Shown: in pieces, positions 51,635-61,524 of the stretch
Numbering within the stretch: the stretch's first letter is position 1
Layout of the letters: every line of letters begins with the position of its first letter
Origin: CAYUVA01 sp964448115 [NCBI: uncultured bacterium]
GTDB taxonomy: Bacteria > CAYUVA01
Direction: 5' to 3'
Assembly: GCA_964448115.1 (NCBI GenBank)
Contig: CAYUVA010000015.1
Coordinates: 1-64,000, forward strand
DNA length: 64,000 nucleotides
The notes under the pieces: model-generated
Told to the model about the DNA's origin: nothing
Database searches by the model: none
Seen by the model: the letters and a program-made list of their open reading frames with translations, nothing else
Program-made: the position numbers and the translations under genes

Positions 51635-51997
51635 ATGGTGTACAAGATAGATAGCAAGCCTTGGGGGGAGGAACTCTGGTTCGCCTTTGAGGCTGGTAAA
51701 TACGCCGGCAAGATAATCAAGATAAAAGCTAACCACAGATTCAGCCTCCAATACCATAAGGAAAAACATGAGACCTTTTATATACAGTCTGGAAAGGCTC
51801 GGCTTACCTGGGGTGACTCCAAAGAAAACCTTGTCGAGGAAATGCTTGAGCCTGGAGATATCCGAGTGATACCACCAGGAAAGATCCATCGGCTTGAGGC
51901 TATCGAGGATCTAACATTCATTGAGATCTCAACGCCTCAGGTACATGATGTGGTTAGACTAGAAGATGATTATGGGAGAGAAGATGTCGAATCATGA
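51635..51997 (+). CDS. Cupin, mannose-6-phosphate isomerase-like
   Basis: 120 residues forming one type II-isomerase cupin. KPWGEELWFAF, HRFSLQYHKEKHETFYI and GDIRVIPPGKIHRLEA carry the metal-binding His and Glu residues. In many bacteria this domain is the C-terminal half of a bifunctional ManC/AlgA. Here it is a separate gene that overlaps the next one, which encodes the matching guanylyltransferase half. It probably converts fructose-6-phosphate to mannose-6-phosphate or assists GDP-mannose supply. CGGAGGCG is the ribosome site. Confidence 0.85.
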   Translation: MVYKIDSKPWGEELWFAFEAGKYAGKIIKIKANHRFSLQYHKEKHETFYIQSGKARLTWGDSKENLVEEMLEPGDIRVIPPGKIHRLEAIEDLTFIEISTPQVHDVVRLEDDYGREDVES

Positions 51998-53066
51998 CTA
52001 TGCATTGATAATGGCAGGCGGATATGGCACCCGCCTCTGGCCAAGAAGCCGTAAGAAAAAAAGCAAGCAACTGCTTAATATTATCGGTGAAAATTCGCTA
52101 CTACAGGATACTTTTTATAGGGTCAAACAAATAGTACCGCCTGATCGTATAATCGTTTCAACCTCTCTTATTATTATTGATGAGCTTATGAAACAGATAC
52201 CACAAGTGCCAAAGGAAAACTTCATTATTGAAACCGAAAGTAGAAATACAGCCCCATGCACCGGTATTGCAGCCGTTCTAATCAACTCCAGAGACCCTGA
52301 TGCAATCATGGGCGTATTTCCGGCAGACCATGTCATACGCAAGGTGGATATTTTCGCCAAACATGCCATCACATGCTACATGTTCATGGAGGACTTCGAT
52401 GGAATAGTAACCCTAGGGGTAAAGCCGACTAGACCCGAAACTGGTTATGGTTATATCCATACCGAAAGGGAACGAAAGAGCTATAATGGATTTACCTATG
52501 CAAAGGTAAAGGAATTCACCGAAAAACCGAATAAAGAGACTGCTTGCCACTTCTTCATGGCATCAAATTATCTTTGGAACAGCGGTATGTTCTTTTTTAA
52601 GACTCGATCCCTGCTGGAGTATTTCAAAAGAGACCTCCCGACGGTATATGATGAATTGATGAAGATTGAACAGAGACTGGTAAAAGAGAACATCAATGAT
52701 ATCATCCCCGAACATCTACCTAAAATGAAGGATATCTCCATCGATTATGGGATCCTGGAGAAAGAACGAAGTATAGTTACCTTTGAGGCGGATTTCGACT
52801 GGAACGATGTCGGCTCTTGGAATTCGGTCTTTGATATTTTCGTCAAAGATACAAGTGGCAATGTGGCTCATGGGGATCACATCTTCTATGAGACCGAACA
52901 TAGCTATATATATAGCGAGAAACGCTTTGTAGTCGCTATCGGCTTAAAGAACACCATTATTGTTGACACTGATGATGCAATCCTGGTTTGCAAGAGGGAT
53001 CAGGCACAAAAGGTCAGCTCGGTTCACGAGTTGATCTCAAAAATGAACCGTGAGGACCTTTTGTGA
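51984..53066 (+). CDS. manC: Mannose-1-phosphate guanylyltransferase
   Basis: 360 residues from the ATG at 51984, favoured by GGGAGAGAAG just upstream; an in-frame ATG at 51966 would add six residues. ALIMAGGYGTRLWPRSRKKKSKQLL is split across the nucleotide-binding loop and the catalytic Lys. FPADHVIR, EKPNKETA and SIDYGILEK complete the family pattern. It joins mannose-1-phosphate and GTP to GDP-mannose for surface polysaccharides. It lacks the C-terminal cupin because that domain is the overlapping upstream gene. Confidence 0.95.
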   Translation: MSNHDYALIMAGGYGTRLWPRSRKKKSKQLLNIIGENSLLQDTFYRVKQIVPPDRIIVSTSLIIIDELMKQIPQVPKENFIIETESRNTAPCTGIAAVLINSRDPDAIMGVFPADHVIRKVDIFAKHAITCYMFMEDFDGIVTLGVKPTRPETGYGYIHTERERKSYNGFTYAKVKEFTEKPNKETACHFFMASNYLWNSGMFFFKTRSLLEYFKRDLPTVYDELMKIEQRLVKENINDIIPEHLPKMKDISIDYGILEKERSIVTFEADFDWNDVGSWNSVFDIFVKDTSGNVAHGDHIFYETEHSYIYSEKRFVVAIGLKNTIIVDTDDAILVCKRDQAQKVSSVHELISKMNREDLL

Positions 53067-53140
53067 TAGGTAAATCTATCTGCTGTAGCGGAATAACCGG
53101 TTTAATCTCCTTGTTTAACCCTTAAAAAAATACAAGTACC

Positions 53141-53881
53141 ATGAACAAATTAATTCAAGAGATAAAAAGCCAGATTAGGGTTATATTTGAGCGTGATCCA
53201 GCAGCAAAAAACACCCTAGAGATAGTGCTTACCTATCCAGGATTTCATGCTATCTTGTTACATCGGGTTTCACATAGCTTATACAACCGCAAGATGTTTA
53301 CACTTGCGAGAATATTATCGCATATTGCAAGGGCTTTGACTGGTATCGAGATCCACCCTGGCGCCAAGATCGGCAAGAGATTCTTCATAGACCACGGCAT
53401 GGGAGTTGTCATCGGTGAGACCGCGGAGATCGGGGACGATGTTACCCTTTATCATGGGGTTACTTTGGGGGGAGTTACCACGAAAAAGGTCAAGCGCCAC
53501 CCGACTATAGGAAACAATGTGGTAATTGCTACTGGCGCAAAGGTGCTGGGGAATATCGTTGTGGGAGACAATAGCAAAATTGGCGCTGGTTCGGTGGTTG
53601 TAAAGGATGTGCCACCAAATGCTACCGTGGTTGGTATCCCCGGCAGGGTGGTCATCAAAGATGGAGTCAAGCTGGGTGAAGTAAACCTGGATCATCATAA
53701 ACTTCCAGATCCGGTCGCAGAAGCCGTCCGCTGCCTGAATGAACAGCTTCATAGCCTGAAGAAAGAGATAGATAAACTCAAGGCAGAAAGCGCATCCAAA
53801 GCAAAGAAGGACTCAAAGCCTAGAAAGCAAACCCAAAGTAGCGATTGCCGCAAGCCAACTAAGACTTTATCTGCTAAATAA
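53141..53881 (+). CDS. cysE: Serine O-acetyltransferase
   Basis: 246 residues. An N-terminal helical region ([21 protein letters not shown], then HRVSHSLYN) is followed by left-handed hexapeptide repeats ([38 protein letters not shown]). These include the catalytic His/Asp and the active-site loop [16 protein letters not shown]. It acetylates serine for cysteine synthesis. The C-terminal 40 residues are a Lys/Ser-rich tail beyond the usual end. The feedback-sensing C-terminus of the E. coli enzyme is not recognisable. Confidence 0.94.
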   Translation: MNKLIQEIKSQIRVIFERDPAAKNTLEIVLTYPGFHAILLHRVSHSLYNRKMFTLARILSHIARALTGIEIHPGAKIGKRFFIDHGMGVVIGETAEIGDDVTLYHGVTLGGVTTKKVKRHPTIGNNVVIATGAKVLGNIVVGDNSKIGAGSVVVKDVPPNATVVGIPGRVVIKDGVKLGEVNLDHHKLPDPVAEAVRCLNEQLHSLKKEIDKLKAESASKAKKDSKPRKQTQSSDCRKPTKTLSAK

Positions 53882-53884
53882 ATT

Positions 53885-53894
53885 CCCCCCCCCC
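53885..53894 (+). repeat. Run of ten C residues
   Basis: A homopolymer of ten cytosines lies in the 61-base gap between cysE and rsmA. It could slip during replication or be miscalled during sequencing. It is outside coding sequence, so it affects at most transcription between the two genes. Confidence 0.8.
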
Positions 53895-53942
53895 ATGACC
53901 CACTTGTATTAAAGGCTTGCATGGCACATAATAAAGGGTGAT

Positions 53943-54809
53943 ATGACCCATCTTTTCAAGGATGATATCAAGGCTTTGCTTACTCACTATCGTGCCTCTG
54001 CTCTAAAATCCAGGGGACAGAATTTCCTGATCGAGAAAGCATACCTGGAGAGGATCGCTAAACTCGCTGAAAGCCTGGGGCAACGACCTATCTTGGAGAT
54101 TGGCGCTGGGGTTGGCAACCTGAGCGAGTATTTGTGTGAATTGGATAATCGGCTTGTACTTGTCGATATAGATCCTCTTTTCATACAAATCCTGAGAGAT
54201 CGATACGGCGATACAGTGAATATCGACATCCTGGAGGCTGATATGACCGATATTGAGATGGTCGGTCAAGCTATGAAACTAGTAGGCGAGTCGTCTTTAG
54301 TGGTGGGCAATCTTCCTTATAATGCAGCAACTAGAATACTTACTAATTTACTGTTGCATAGCGATCTTATCCCCGCAATGCTAATTATGACCCAACTGGA
54401 GGTTGCATACCGAATAAATGCGAAAGCACAAGATCCTAATCGCTGCTATCTGAGCGTCGCCGTGCAGATTCTCTTTGATTCAAGTGTCGAGTTTGTCCTT
54501 CCACCTGATGCCTTCTGGCCAAGACCAAAGGTGCAATCAGCCATGATCTTATTGAAAAGAAAGCGCCGACATGATGAATTAAGCATCGATTTCGAGTCAA
54601 TCCTTAAGGTCATTCAGGCTTCATTTCAAACAAGGCGAAAGATGATAAAGAATAGCCTGTTGCAGGCACTCGGCAATCATCCGCTTAAGAGTCAAGTACC
54701 TACTGCGCTTACCAGGGCAGGGATCGATGGAAGACTACGAGCACAGGAACTCGGCACACTTGATTTCATCAAGCTGGCTTCGGAAATACACCGAGCAGGG
54801 ATCTTATGA
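53943..54809 (+). CDS. rsmA: 16S rRNA dimethyladenosine transferase (RsmA/KsgA)
   Basis: 288 residues. SRGQNFLIEKAYLERI, ILEIGAGVGNLSEYL (SAM site), VGNLPYNAAT (N-L-P-Y catalytic motif) and FWPRPKVQSAMILL are all diagnostic. It dimethylates two adjacent adenines near the 3' end of 16S rRNA. The next gene, uppP, starts within its stop codon. AAAGGGTGAT is the ribosome site. Confidence 0.96.
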   Translation: MTHLFKDDIKALLTHYRASALKSRGQNFLIEKAYLERIAKLAESLGQRPILEIGAGVGNLSEYLCELDNRLVLVDIDPLFIQILRDRYGDTVNIDILEADMTDIEMVGQAMKLVGESSLVVGNLPYNAATRILTNLLLHSDLIPAMLIMTQLEVAYRINAKAQDPNRCYLSVAVQILFDSSVEFVLPPDAFWPRPKVQSAMILLKRKRRHDELSIDFESILKVIQASFQTRRKMIKNSLLQALGNHPLKSQVPTALTRAGIDGRLRAQELGTLDFIKLASEIHRAGIL

Positions 54810-55624
54810 GCAATTTGATAATTAGCATAATCCTCGGATTGGTGCAGGGCACAACAGAATTCCTGCCGGTTAGCAGCTCCGGGCACCTGGTTATCCTGCA
54901 AGCTATCATTCCCGGCTTCAAGGAGCCTGGGTTATTATATGACCTGGTGCTTCACCTTGCCACGTTGCTGGCTGTCTTGATCTACTTTAGACGGGATATC
55001 TTTCAGATAATCTCAGGCTGGTTGAGCAATCCCCTTAAGTTCAGCAGCGACTCGCCCTCATGGTTGGGGTGGCTGATAATTATCGGTACAATTCCGACTG
55101 GGATTATCGGTGTAAGCTTTGAGAGTATGTTCAAGCACAGTTTTGAGCGTCCCATGCTGGCTGCCGGCTGTCTGTTGATAACTGGAACATTATTGGTAAT
55201 AGCTTCGACTTTGACTCGCAAGGCAACACATTCTAGGATACTAGGAATAAAGGAAGCCTTGATAATCGGGCTAGCTCAAGGCTTAGCCATCTTGCCAGGG
55301 ATCTCTCGTTCGGGGAGCACCATCTCGGTAGCCTTGCTTCTGGGCATATCTGCCATGGATGCAGCTCGGTTTTCCTTTCTATTATCCATACCATCGATCC
55401 TGGCTGCCGGACTCTTCGAGGCGAGGGATCTAGTTATTACAGCCTCTGCAAGTCAAAACGGTATCATGTTTTATTCGATTGGCTTCTTGGCAGCCGCCAT
55501 TATCGGCTATATCAGCATCGCTTTCTTGCTCAAAGTGCTAATAAAAGGACATCTGCACTACTTTGGCTATTATTGCTGGCTCTCTGGTGGAGGGTTTATT
55601 ATCTATTATGCACTTATGGTTTAA
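54806..55624 (+). CDS. uppP: Undecaprenyl-diphosphatase
   Basis: 272 residues with eight predicted membrane helices. The two active-site regions are LGLVQGTTEFLPVSSSGHL and LPGISRSGST. It removes one phosphate from undecaprenyl diphosphate so that the lipid carrier can be reused for peptidoglycan and O-antigen. It is translationally coupled to rsmA (ATGA overlap). Confidence 0.97.
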   Translation: MSNLIISIILGLVQGTTEFLPVSSSGHLVILQAIIPGFKEPGLLYDLVLHLATLLAVLIYFRRDIFQIISGWLSNPLKFSSDSPSWLGWLIIIGTIPTGIIGVSFESMFKHSFERPMLAAGCLLITGTLLVIASTLTRKATHSRILGIKEALIIGLAQGLAILPGISRSGSTISVALLLGISAMDAARFSFLLSIPSILAAGLFEARDLVITASASQNGIMFYSIGFLAAAIIGYISIAFLLKVLIKGHLHYFGYYCWLSGGGFIIYYALMV

Positions 55625-55690
55625 TACGGCTCAGAAAACAGGTGGATTATGCCACTTTATTTCTTAATAAATTTAATGTAAACTATTGCT

Positions 55691-58132
55691 ATGTCTAAGA
55701 AGAGAAAAAATAACAACAGAAAAAACAGCGGAAACAATAGCAGGGAAGCTGTTCGATCAAAGGAGCGCTTTTACAACACCTGGTGGTTCAATGAGATAGC
55801 TGGCTTGATATCGATATTCCTAGCTGTCTTCATCTTCGTATCTCTTTACACCTACAGTCCTTATGATCCTTCGTTCAATAACATCAATGCTCAGTTAAAG
55901 CCGCAAAACAAGTTCGGCATCCCCGGATCCTACTTTGCTGATATCGCTTTTCAATTATTCGGCGAGTCTGCCTATTTGCTTTCAGTGTTCCTTGCGGTCA
56001 TAGCGGTAAAACTGATACAGGGAGGCTCTAAAAGAACTCGATATGTCATGATCTTCCCTCTTTCCATCCTGGTTTTTTCCTTTTGCTTATTGTCAAATCT
56101 TGTCTTCAAACAAAGTTTTCTAGGCAAACAGATTGAACCTGGCGGAGTGGTTGGTTCACTTGCCCGAGAATCCTTAGTCCCAGTTTTCAACCTATTCGGT
56201 ACCTATCTACTTGGTGTGCTTTTGCTACTAATATCGACAATACTTGTGCTGGGTATCAGGATCTCTAGTGTCTCCATTGCCTTTGCTAAAGCAATAAGCT
56301 GGATGTGGAGGCAACTAACACATTTAGCGCCCAAGATTGAAACTATTCCTCCCAGTAAAGATTATATTGCTGGTAAATCTGACACGAAAGCATCAAGAAA
56401 AAAGGATGTTAAAAGCAAACTGGAGGAGAAAAGAAGAAAAAGGGAACAAGCTAAGGCTGAAAAAGAGGCTATAAAAAGGCTTAAGAATGAGAATATCTTA
56501 GATGAACAGCAGTATAATGAACCTTCGCAGCCCCCGGAGATAGTTACTAACCACAACAATGGCAATTATGAAGAAAGTGATGCGAAATTTACACCTCGGG
56601 AGGATCAACCAAAGCTAATCTCTCATAAGAAATATGTTCTTCCTCCCTTGTCCATTCTGCAAGATCCGCCAGCGCAAAGCGAACAAATCGAGACTGAAGA
56701 GCTTTATCGCACTGCCGAAGCACTGATCAACAAGCTTAAACATTTTGGAGTAGAAGGTAAGGTTATCCGCATACGCCCTGGTCCGGTGGTTACTCGCTAT
56801 GAGTTCGAGCCTTCGCCGGGGATCAAGGTCTCCAAGGTTGTCGGACTCTCCGATGATCTCGCTTTGGCATTAGGCGCTACTGCGCCACCCCGCATTGCTC
56901 TAATTCCCGGCAAGTCAGCACTCGGCATTGAACTGCCCAATAAAAAGCGAGACATTATATACATAAAGGAGATCCTCGCCTCGGATTCTTTTATCAAAGA
57001 GGATGCAGCCCTAAAGATCGCATTGGGTAAGAATATACAAGGCGATCCCTACATCGCTAATCTTTCTGACATGCCCCACCTGCTTATCGCCGGAGCAACC
57101 GGCGCTGGCAAAAGCGTTTGTATAAACTCCATCCTGGTTAGCCTGCTCATGACCTACACGCCGCAGGAACTCCAACTAGTCCTTATCGATCCCAAGAGGC
57201 TGGAGTTATCCATATACGATGACATACCTCATCTTAGGGACCCAGTGGTAATCGATCCCAAGGTAGCAGCCTCCGCGCTTGGCTGGGCTGTGGAAAAGAT
57301 GGAGGAGCGCTACGACACTCTCGCAGATGATGGCGTTAGAAATATCGTTCAATACAATGAGACCATGAGGCAACGGGCTAAACAGGAACAATGGAGCGAT
57401 GCCGAGCTGGAAATGAATCTCATGCCCTATCTGGTGATTATAATCGATGAGTTTTCCGACCTTATGACCGTTGCTTCTCGTGAGGTGGAGACATATATCA
57501 TCCGCCTGGCGCAGATGGCACGCGCTGCTGGCATTCACCTGGTGGTTGCCACGCAAAGACCCTCGGTGAATGTAGTTACCGGCATCATCAAGGTCAACTT
57601 TCCCTGCCGCATTGCCTTCAAGGTTACCCAGCGGGTTGACTCCCGAACTATTATCGACCAGATCGGAGCTGAGAAGCTACTAGGCAGAGGAGATATGCTA
57701 TTCATACCACCAGGTAGCTCAAAGCCGATCCGAGTACATGGCGCTTATGTCTCCGAGCGAGAGATCAATAGCATCATCGACTTCATTAAGGATCAAAACT
57801 ACATAGCAGCTAGCACCAATCACCAGGACGAGGAAGAGGAGCCTTCATTGATCGAGGTTCATAATCACCTGGAACAGAATCAAGATCTCGTAAGCCAAGA
57901 TCCACTCTATCAGCGTGCAATGGAGCTGGTGGTCTCTACCGGACACGCCTCGATCTCAATGCTACAAAGGCGTTTCAAGGTCGGTTATGCACGCGCGGCT
58001 AGACTAATCGATATGATGGAACGCGCCGGTGTAGTAGGTCCCTTTGAGGGGAGTAAGCCACGAGAGGTTCTACTTACTCCCGATCAGATCCAATATAGCG
58101 ATCCTTCTCCTGAACAGGACGACCTCCAGTAA
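55691..58132 (+). CDS. ftsK: DNA translocase FtsK/SpoIIIE
   Basis: 813 residues. A very basic N-terminus (KKRKNNNRKN) is followed by four membrane helices (about 35-205) and a charged linker (about 220-330). The motor has GATGAGKSV (Walker A, about 468-476), LVIIIDEFSDL (Walker B) and VATQRPSV. The C-terminal gamma domain (about 735-800; SMLQRRFKVGYARAARLIDMME) reads polar DNA sequences. It pumps chromosomes across the division septum and helps dimer resolution. Linker length is short, as in SpoIIIE-like proteins. Confidence 0.97.
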   Translation: MSKKRKNNNRKNSGNNSREAVRSKERFYNTWWFNEIAGLISIFLAVFIFVSLYTYSPYDPSFNNINAQLKPQNKFGIPGSYFADIAFQLFGESAYLLSVFLAVIAVKLIQGGSKRTRYVMIFPLSILVFSFCLLSNLVFKQSFLGKQIEPGGVVGSLARESLVPVFNLFGTYLLGVLLLLISTILVLGIRISSVSIAFAKAISWMWRQLTHLAPKIETIPPSKDYIAGKSDTKASRKKDVKSKLEEKRRKREQAKAEKEAIKRLKNENILDEQQYNEPSQPPEIVTNHNNGNYEESDAKFTPREDQPKLISHKKYVLPPLSILQDPPAQSEQIETEELYRTAEALINKLKHFGVEGKVIRIRPGPVVTRYEFEPSPGIKVSKVVGLSDDLALALGATAPPRIALIPGKSALGIELPNKKRDIIYIKEILASDSFIKEDAALKIALGKNIQGDPYIANLSDMPHLLIAGATGAGKSVCINSILVSLLMTYTPQELQLVLIDPKRLELSIYDDIPHLRDPVVIDPKVAASALGWAVEKMEERYDTLADDGVRNIVQYNETMRQRAKQEQWSDAELEMNLMPYLVIIIDEFSDLMTVASREVETYIIRLAQMARAAGIHLVVATQRPSVNVVTGIIKVNFPCRIAFKVTQRVDSRTIIDQIGAEKLLGRGDMLFIPPGSSKPIRVHGAYVSEREINSIIDFIKDQNYIAASTNHQDEEEEPSLIEVHNHLEQNQDLVSQDPLYQRAMELVVSTGHASISMLQRRFKVGYARAARLIDMMERAGVVGPFEGSKPREVLLTPDQIQYSDPSPEQDDLQ

Positions 58133-58189
58133 GACTAAAATTCGTTCAATGAAAACAATTTTTTATGCTACTTGGAACGAACTTTGCTC

Positions 58190-58218
58190 TTGACGAAGGA
58201 TGTATAATCTGATATAGA
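58190..58218 (+). promoter_or_regulatory. Promoter for the exported repeat protein gene
   Basis: TTGACG (58190-58195) and TATAGA (58213-58218) are 17 bases apart. A perfect TATAAT also lies between them (58203-58208) but has no good -35. Transcription would start near 58225, about 45 bases before the ATG at 58270. Confidence 0.45.
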
Positions 58219-58269
58219 AAAGGGCGAAATTAACTTAGTTGGCTATATTCAATGAAAGGGGTTTAAGGA

Positions 58270-59853
58270 ATGAGAACTCGCTTTTTCATTAGCAATCTGC
58301 TTGTGTTGTCTCTTGTAATCGGGCTGTCTTGCGTAGCTTATGCTGGTTGGGTCAACGATCCTTATGCTAACAAGCCTGTATGCCAGGCTAGCGGCAAGCA
58401 GGTAACACCGATCGCTATATTCGATGGAAGTTCTGCTTACATCGTTGTTTGGACTGATCCAAGATCAGGCTCTGATTACCTTTATGCCCAAAAGGTCAAC
58501 GCTAGCGATGGCTCGGTGGCATGGGCAGCCAACGGCATCCAGGTCTCCAATGTAGAGGTAACTGGCAATTATGATCTGATCAGCGATGGTGGCAATGGAG
58601 CTATTGTTGTCTGGATAGGTGGCCCTGGTAGCGATGTTTATGCAGCTCATATCCTGGCTAACGGCACTATGGATACCAGTGATAGCTGGCTGGCAAATGG
58701 CGTAGTGATTTGCAGCGCAGCTGGAGTACAGGCTGATGTAGATGCTATTGAGGATTTAAGCGGAGGAGCAGGCATTGTTTGGGAAGATAACCGTTCCGGA
58801 ACAGATGCGGATATTTACGGTCATCATCTATTAAGCACTGGAGATCTGGATACAAGTGGCAGTTGGGTAGCTGACGGACTGGCACTGAATAATGATGTTG
58901 ATGACCAGCTTGATCCTATCTTAGTATTAGGTACTGTAAACAGCGCCATTGTTGCCTGGACCGACTATTACCAGGCTAGCGCTCTGGTTGAGCCTGATAT
59001 TCGCGGCTGTCATATTTTCTATAATGGAACCATCGATACATCGGATAATTGGAACGGTGGGAGCACTGATTTTGCTGATAATATTAGCGGTGCGCAACAC
59101 CTGAAAGCGATGGTCTCTGATGGCAATGGTGGTGCCTTGTTCTTCTGGATAGATTATCGCGATACCATATATGGAGATATTTACGGTCATCATATATTAA
59201 GCACCGGGGCAAAAGATACCTCAGGTGGCTGGTCTGGTAACGGCGTTGCTTTTGTTTACGGCACTGGCAAGCAGGTTGATGATGTTCAGGCAGTCCCTGA
59301 CGGACTGGGAGGAGCGTTGATCAACTACCGCGAATTATATCTTGCAACAAACGATGATCGTATCTATGTAATGCATGTAAAGAACGATGGTAATGCGGAC
59401 AACAGCGAAAACTGGATCTCTGGTGGAAATATTTTGTGTTCCCACCCGGAGTATCAGACTAATCCTCGATTGATCTCCGATAATACAGGTGGTGCAATAA
59501 GTGTTTGGCAGGATGATCGCACCACGGTTGATAGTGACCTGTATGCCCAAAGGATACTAAGCAATGGCTTAGTAGGACCTGGCGCCTGGAACTACAATGG
59601 TGGAAGCGCTGTTTGTCTAGCCGCCGGCGATCAAGAAGACCAATTCATCATACCTGATGGCACCAACGGATGCGTTATCTTCTGGAGTGATGGCAGAACC
59701 GGCAAGGGGACTCAGAATGACATATATTGTCAGCGCATAACCCAGGAGGGGTTCCTGAATCCAGAGATCCCCAGCATGGGCTTCTGGGCAATAATTCTTT
59801 GCATCATTCTGCTTAGCGGGGTCATCCTTTACAGGAAAAAGAGACTGGCATAA
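58270..59853 (+). CDS. Exported repeat protein with IPTL-like C-terminal sorting tail
   Basis: 527 residues. A signal peptide with cleavage expected after VAYA (residue 25) is followed by about seven to eight repeats built around 'D-[IL]-Y-x-x-H-x-L...D-T-S-x-x-W...N-G' (for example DIYGHHLLSTGDLDTS and DIYGHHILSTGAKDTS), probably a beta-propeller. The C-terminus, IPSMGFW (500-506) then a membrane helix and RKKR, matches the IPTL-type sorting signal that is processed and linked to the surface by exosortase-like enzymes. It has its own promoter. The partner sorting enzyme is not in the window. Function beyond surface exposure is unknown. Confidence 0.8.
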   Translation: MRTRFFISNLLVLSLVIGLSCVAYAGWVNDPYANKPVCQASGKQVTPIAIFDGSSAYIVVWTDPRSGSDYLYAQKVNASDGSVAWAANGIQVSNVEVTGNYDLISDGGNGAIVVWIGGPGSDVYAAHILANGTMDTSDSWLANGVVICSAAGVQADVDAIEDLSGGAGIVWEDNRSGTDADIYGHHLLSTGDLDTSGSWVADGLALNNDVDDQLDPILVLGTVNSAIVAWTDYYQASALVEPDIRGCHIFYNGTIDTSDNWNGGSTDFADNISGAQHLKAMVSDGNGGALFFWIDYRDTIYGDIYGHHILSTGAKDTSGGWSGNGVAFVYGTGKQVDDVQAVPDGLGGALINYRELYLATNDDRIYVMHVKNDGNADNSENWISGGNILCSHPEYQTNPRLISDNTGGAISVWQDDRTTVDSDLYAQRILSNGLVGPGAWNYNGGSAVCLAAGDQEDQFIIPDGTNGCVIFWSDGRTGKGTQNDIYCQRITQEGFLNPEIPSMGFWAIILCIILLSGVILYRKKRLA

Positions 59854-59922
59854 GAACAGTACCTGATAGCCGAGATTATCTTACTATTGAGCAGCATAAG
59901 ATAATGCACTAGTATCTTGTGC

Positions 59923-61455
59923 ATGGATAAAAGCAGCGCTGTTAAATCAACTTCATTATCTCTCTATTTTGCGCTTGCTTTTGCCATTCTTCTTGGTGCC
60001 ATTTTAAGAGCTTTAGTTATATATAGTATTTCTTATTTATACGGGCCCGGAGACCCATTTTGCTATTTCGAGGTGGCTCAAAATATATACAAAGGTAAGG
60101 GCTTCACCCTCGATTATATATACCATCTGCTTCATCTCCCCGCATCGATAAGCCATTCTATGGATTACTACGAGCCTGTCTTCCCGCTTACACTAGCGGC
60201 GACATTTTTTGTCATCGGATGTTCGGTTATATCAGCTAAAATTGTATCGCTGATCGCCGGTATCTGCAATCTTGCATTGGTATTTCTACTCACAAGAAAG
60301 CTGTTTGATGATGGTGCCGGCTTGATAGCTACTTTTTTGCTCGTTTTGCATCCGGTGGCTATATACCATAGCGGACTGGTGATGAAGGAATCCCTGCTGG
60401 TAGGTTTGTATCTTGTCTTCATGATTATACTTACCGAAGCGGTTCATAAAAGTTCATCCAAATTGTTATTCGCACTGGGATCTATTGCTGGGATTATCTC
60501 AGCTTACCAGTACGAATCGATACCGGTTATGATTGTGCCACTGTTGGTCATATTTTTTAGATCCAAAGGTGCAAAACGACTAATCCTAACCATAGGATGG
60601 ATACTCCCTTTAATAGCTGTTATTGCTTTTAATTTAACACATTCTGGAACTTTACTTGGTTATAAGTATCTATATTTCTTCGGTCATGAGTCCTTTATTC
60701 TGTATTTGCCGGAGGTCGGCAAGAATTTTTCTTTATCTGCGGTTATTGGACGATTGATCCTATTGCCTATAGATTATGGCTTGATAAGCACCATCAAGGG
60801 CTTGTTTTTAGTCGGTAGTACGCTTGCGATAATAGCTATTATTAAATATAGGAGACTTACTTACACCGGTTGGCTGCTATTGATTCTCCTCCCTTATTTT
60901 TATTTTCATTTAGTTGCCAGAAACCTTTATTTCAGGGATTACATGGTTCCTTACACGCTGGTCTTGCCGCTGGTTGCCGGGCTGATTATCTCGCTCATCG
61001 ATTATAGACGCATTCTCGGAGCGACGCTCCTTTTACTGGTGCTTTTTGAATACCATGTGTTTTGTATAACCGGCGGATACTTCGAGAGTGAGTATAGATC
61101 GAGTTTCTTTAGCCTTCCATACAAGCCCATATATAATAACCTCCAATTTCCGTGGTTTAATTCGTGGCTTCAAGCTCTTGATAATGCGGGGATAAGGATC
61201 AGGGAATTGGTCGCCGAGGGGGAGCCGATAATGTCGGTCAATCCATGGGAGGTACACTACATCCTCGATCGCCCCACGGTAATGATGTCCAGAGATAGAG
61301 ATTCAACTAAAATCGAGTACTTGAAGAAACGATACGCTATACGATATATTCTCGATAGCCGCCCAGGCGAGATCGCTCTTATCGACACTAAAGCCAGGGA
61401 AATACATCTATTCACCGAGCATGGTAAAAATTATAGGGTTGTTACTGTGCCTTGA
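59923..61455 (+). CDS. GT39/PMT-type membrane glycosyltransferase
   Basis: 510 residues from the ATG at 59923; a TTG two codons upstream is possible. About ten to eleven membrane helices span 15-385. The first external loop has YLYGPGDPFCYFEVAQN, the 'G-D...Y...A' pattern of PMT/ArnT-like enzymes with acidic residues near the active site. The last 110 residues are a soluble external domain (ELVAEGEPIMSVNPWEVHY). It should transfer a sugar from a polyprenyl-phosphate donor. It lies 70 bases after the sorting-tail protein on the same strand; modification of that protein is possible but unproven. Confidence 0.82.
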   Translation: MDKSSAVKSTSLSLYFALAFAILLGAILRALVIYSISYLYGPGDPFCYFEVAQNIYKGKGFTLDYIYHLLHLPASISHSMDYYEPVFPLTLAATFFVIGCSVISAKIVSLIAGICNLALVFLLTRKLFDDGAGLIATFLLVLHPVAIYHSGLVMKESLLVGLYLVFMIILTEAVHKSSSKLLFALGSIAGIISAYQYESIPVMIVPLLVIFFRSKGAKRLILTIGWILPLIAVIAFNLTHSGTLLGYKYLYFFGHESFILYLPEVGKNFSLSAVIGRLILLPIDYGLISTIKGLFLVGSTLAIIAIIKYRRLTYTGWLLLILLPYFYFHLVARNLYFRDYMVPYTLVLPLVAGLIISLIDYRRILGATLLLLVLFEYHVFCITGGYFESEYRSSFFSLPYKPIYNNLQFPWFNSWLQALDNAGIRIRELVAEGEPIMSVNPWEVHYILDRPTVMMSRDRDSTKIEYLKKRYAIRYILDSRPGEIALIDTKAREIHLFTEHGKNYRVVTVP

Positions 61456-61524
61456 CCTTTGAGACATGGTTGCATAATTACTTTGTTTAGTGCTACATTT
61501 TCAATACAGGACAGGTAAATTTCA

